Origin: CAYVFC01 sp964450715
GTDB taxonomy: Bacteria > Myxococcota_A > Polyangia > Polyangiales > JAFGIB01
NCBI GenBank assembly: GCA_964450715.1
Contig: CAYVFC010000237.1
Span: forward strand, 1-7,143
Direction of reading: 5' to 3'
Length of the DNA: 7,143 bases
Below, one piece after another: positions 6,245-7,143 of the stretch (positions within the stretch are counted from its first letter, which is position 1; every line of letters begins with the position of its first letter). A program made the translations under genes and the position numbers. The notes under the pieces are model-generated. The model worked only from the letters and a program-made list of their open reading frames with translations. It made no database searches and was not told the origin of the DNA.

Positions 6245-7015
6245 TCAGGGGAACCTTACCCCGGCGCTGGCGTCGATCTGGAATGTGACTCCGAACTTGG
6301 TCTCCAGCGGGGGCGGGATTTCACCGGGTGCCAGCTGCTGCTGCGTGGCCACGGGCCTGTAACCGGTGGCGCCGAGGCCTAATCCTACCTCGAGCACAAG
6401 CCCCAGGCTATCTGCCGCGTAATAAGTGAGAACGACCGGTATGCGGCCGTAGATGTCCATCCCCACGTCGGTCCGGGTTCCCCAGAAGTCCTGGGTGATG
6501 ATGCCCGCCCGCGCGCCCAGACCGAAACCGAGATAGGTCATGTCGGAGAGGTGCAGGGTGATGGTGGGGCCGGTATAGATGCCATAGGACCCGACCGCGC
6601 CCAGCCCGAGGTAGGGGTCGAATACCCAGCCGAAACCCGAGCTGCCCAGGTTGATGGGAAGCGAGAGCACGAAGCCCCCGCGCGCCGGCACGCCCTTGTT
6701 GACGACCGCCGGGCGCCCGTTCACGTAGGTAACGTAGTTGAAGGTGGCGTCTCCGAAGTAGAGAAAGCCCGCCTTCAGGCCCACGCCGATCCAGTTCATC
6801 GGGTCTTTTTCTTCTCGCGGGGCTTCGCCCAGATCGCCCGTCGCATCCGGATCGGGAAGGTCGTCCCCGTACGGATCCACCCGGCCGCCCGTCTCGTCTC
6901 CAAAGGCGGTGTCCGGGTAGGGGTCGTCGTATTGCGCCGCTGCGGGGCTGCCCATAGCGACGAGAATCGCGAGCAGAACGAGGCTATGCGCCGAAATCGC
7001 AAATCCTTTTTCCAT
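6245..7015 (-). CDS. Exported beta-barrel-like outer-membrane protein, family unknown
   Basis: Encodes 256 residues. Residues 1-27 form a signal peptide: a basic start (MEKG), a hydrophobic core near 11-22 and an AAA/Q cleavage-type site at 27/28. Residues 30-71 are a Pro/Gly-containing linker with about 15 Asp/Glu. From about 74 the chain alternates Gly, aromatic and aliphatic residues (for example IGVGLKAGFLYFGD, YLGFGLGARAG, LVLEVGLGLGATGY), which suggests amphipathic beta-strands of a small outer-membrane barrel. The penultimate residue is Phe, close to the usual C-terminal aromatic of such barrels. I chose the ATG at 7015 because AGGG lies six bases upstream; an in-frame GTG five codons earlier (7030) is possible but would put Cys and Gly before the signal peptide. 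It is the first gene of the block, 22 bp before the phospholipase-like gene. No named family is recognised; the barrel assignment rests on composition only. Confidence 0.75.
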   Translation of the reverse strand: MEKGFAISAHSLVLLAILVAMGSPAAAQYDDPYPDTAFGDETGGRVDPYGDDLPDPDATGDLGEAPREEKDPMNWIGVGLKAGFLYFGDATFNYVTYVNGRPAVVNKGVPARGGFVLSLPINLGSSGFGWVFDPYLGLGAVGSYGIYTGPTITLHLSDMTYLGFGLGARAGIITQDFWGTRTDVGMDIYGRIPVVLTYYAADSLGLVLEVGLGLGATGYRPVATQQQLAPGEIPPPLETKFGVTFQIDASAGVRFP

Positions 7016-7143
7016 ACCGCACCCTATCACGCCGCGTCTTTAGATAGCTACGGTCGGCGCGCCCGCCGGTAGCAACGCGTGATGCGTCCCCGTAGGGGCG
7101 GTCCTTGCGGCTAAAGATTGATCACAAATTTTCCTGTACATCG
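7016..7143 (-). promoter_or_regulatory. Leader region of the four-gene block, with an imperfect inverted repeat
   Basis: This 128-bp stretch precedes the first gene and is where the block's promoter would be expected. I cannot point to a convincing -35/-10 pair. Nearest the gene, 7047-7058 (GCTAC then GGTCGGC) can pair with 7061-7073 (GCCCGCC, one bulged G, GTAGC). An outer CACGC (7028-7032) can pair with GCGTG (7077-7081). This could be a structured 5' leader or an operator. Farther out lies the edge repeat listed separately. The structure is read by eye and may be chance in GC-rich DNA. Confidence 0.3.
7096..7143 (+). repeat. Right-edge repeat, inverted partner of the left edge
   Basis: Reads GGGCGG, then TCCTTGCGG, then CTAAAGAT, a variable spacer with CACAA, TTTT, a CT, and GTACA near the end. 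The same order of blocks appears on the opposite strand at 1-54, so the two copies point outward from the gene block. The GC-rich part (a GTAGGGGCGG-type arm with a TCCTTGCGG loop) resembles hairpin repeats scattered through many environmental bacterial genomes. The copy is cut by the window end, so its true length is unknown. Confidence 0.5.

Noticed and set aside
4528..6288. Long plus-strand open frame of 586 codons opposite the phospholipase-like gene
   Set aside because: It lies antisense to a clear coding gene, has Leu/Val/Ala/Gly-rich shadow composition, no recognisable domain and no ribosome-binding site; typical of high-GC DNA.
7111..7143. Flagellar sigma-28-type promoter from CTAAAG
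   Set aside because: The downstream GCCGATA-type -10 element is not seen at the expected distance, and the sequence is part of the edge repeat present in both orientations.

Overview
The window is GC-rich (visibly above 60 %). It carries four genes, all on the minus strand, that read from right to left as one tight block. An N-terminal export signal followed by a beta-barrel-like protein points to a diderm bacterium. GC content, protein style and the repeat families suggest a deltaproteobacterium-like lineage (Myxococcota, Desulfobacterota or relatives). That placement is an inference, because the window holds no phylogenetic marker.

Layout in the direction of transcription: (1) 7015-6245, a small exported protein with an acidic N-terminal linker and a glycine/aromatic-rich part resembling an outer-membrane beta-barrel. 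(2) 6222-3334, a 962-residue exported zinc-dependent phospholipase C-like protein with a Cys/Lys-rich insertion and a Lys/Ala/Pro-rich tail. (3) 3297-2014, a radical SAM enzyme with an N-terminal cobalamin-binding-like domain. (4) 2017-101, a cytosolic tetratricopeptide-repeat (TPR) protein with a SPASM-like cysteine pattern. Gaps are 22 bp, 36 bp and a 4-base ATGA overlap, so co-transcription is likely. The radical SAM and TPR genes look translationally coupled. Genes 1 and 2 would act in the envelope or outside the cell, and genes 3 and 4 in the cytosol. What links the two pairs is not evident from the sequence.

The most unusual structure is a palindromic dispersed-type repeat (about 1781-1944) lying inside the 5' part of the TPR gene. 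It keeps the reading frame open and appears to add roughly 55 residues. It comprises three 30-34 bp units in +/-/+ orientation plus a 12-bp tandem repeat. A second curiosity is that the two window edges (1-54 and 7096-7143) carry related sequences in inverted orientation, bracketing the gene block. I see no RNA genes, CRISPR arrays, transposases or integrases. No gene-free stretch exceeds 300 bases.
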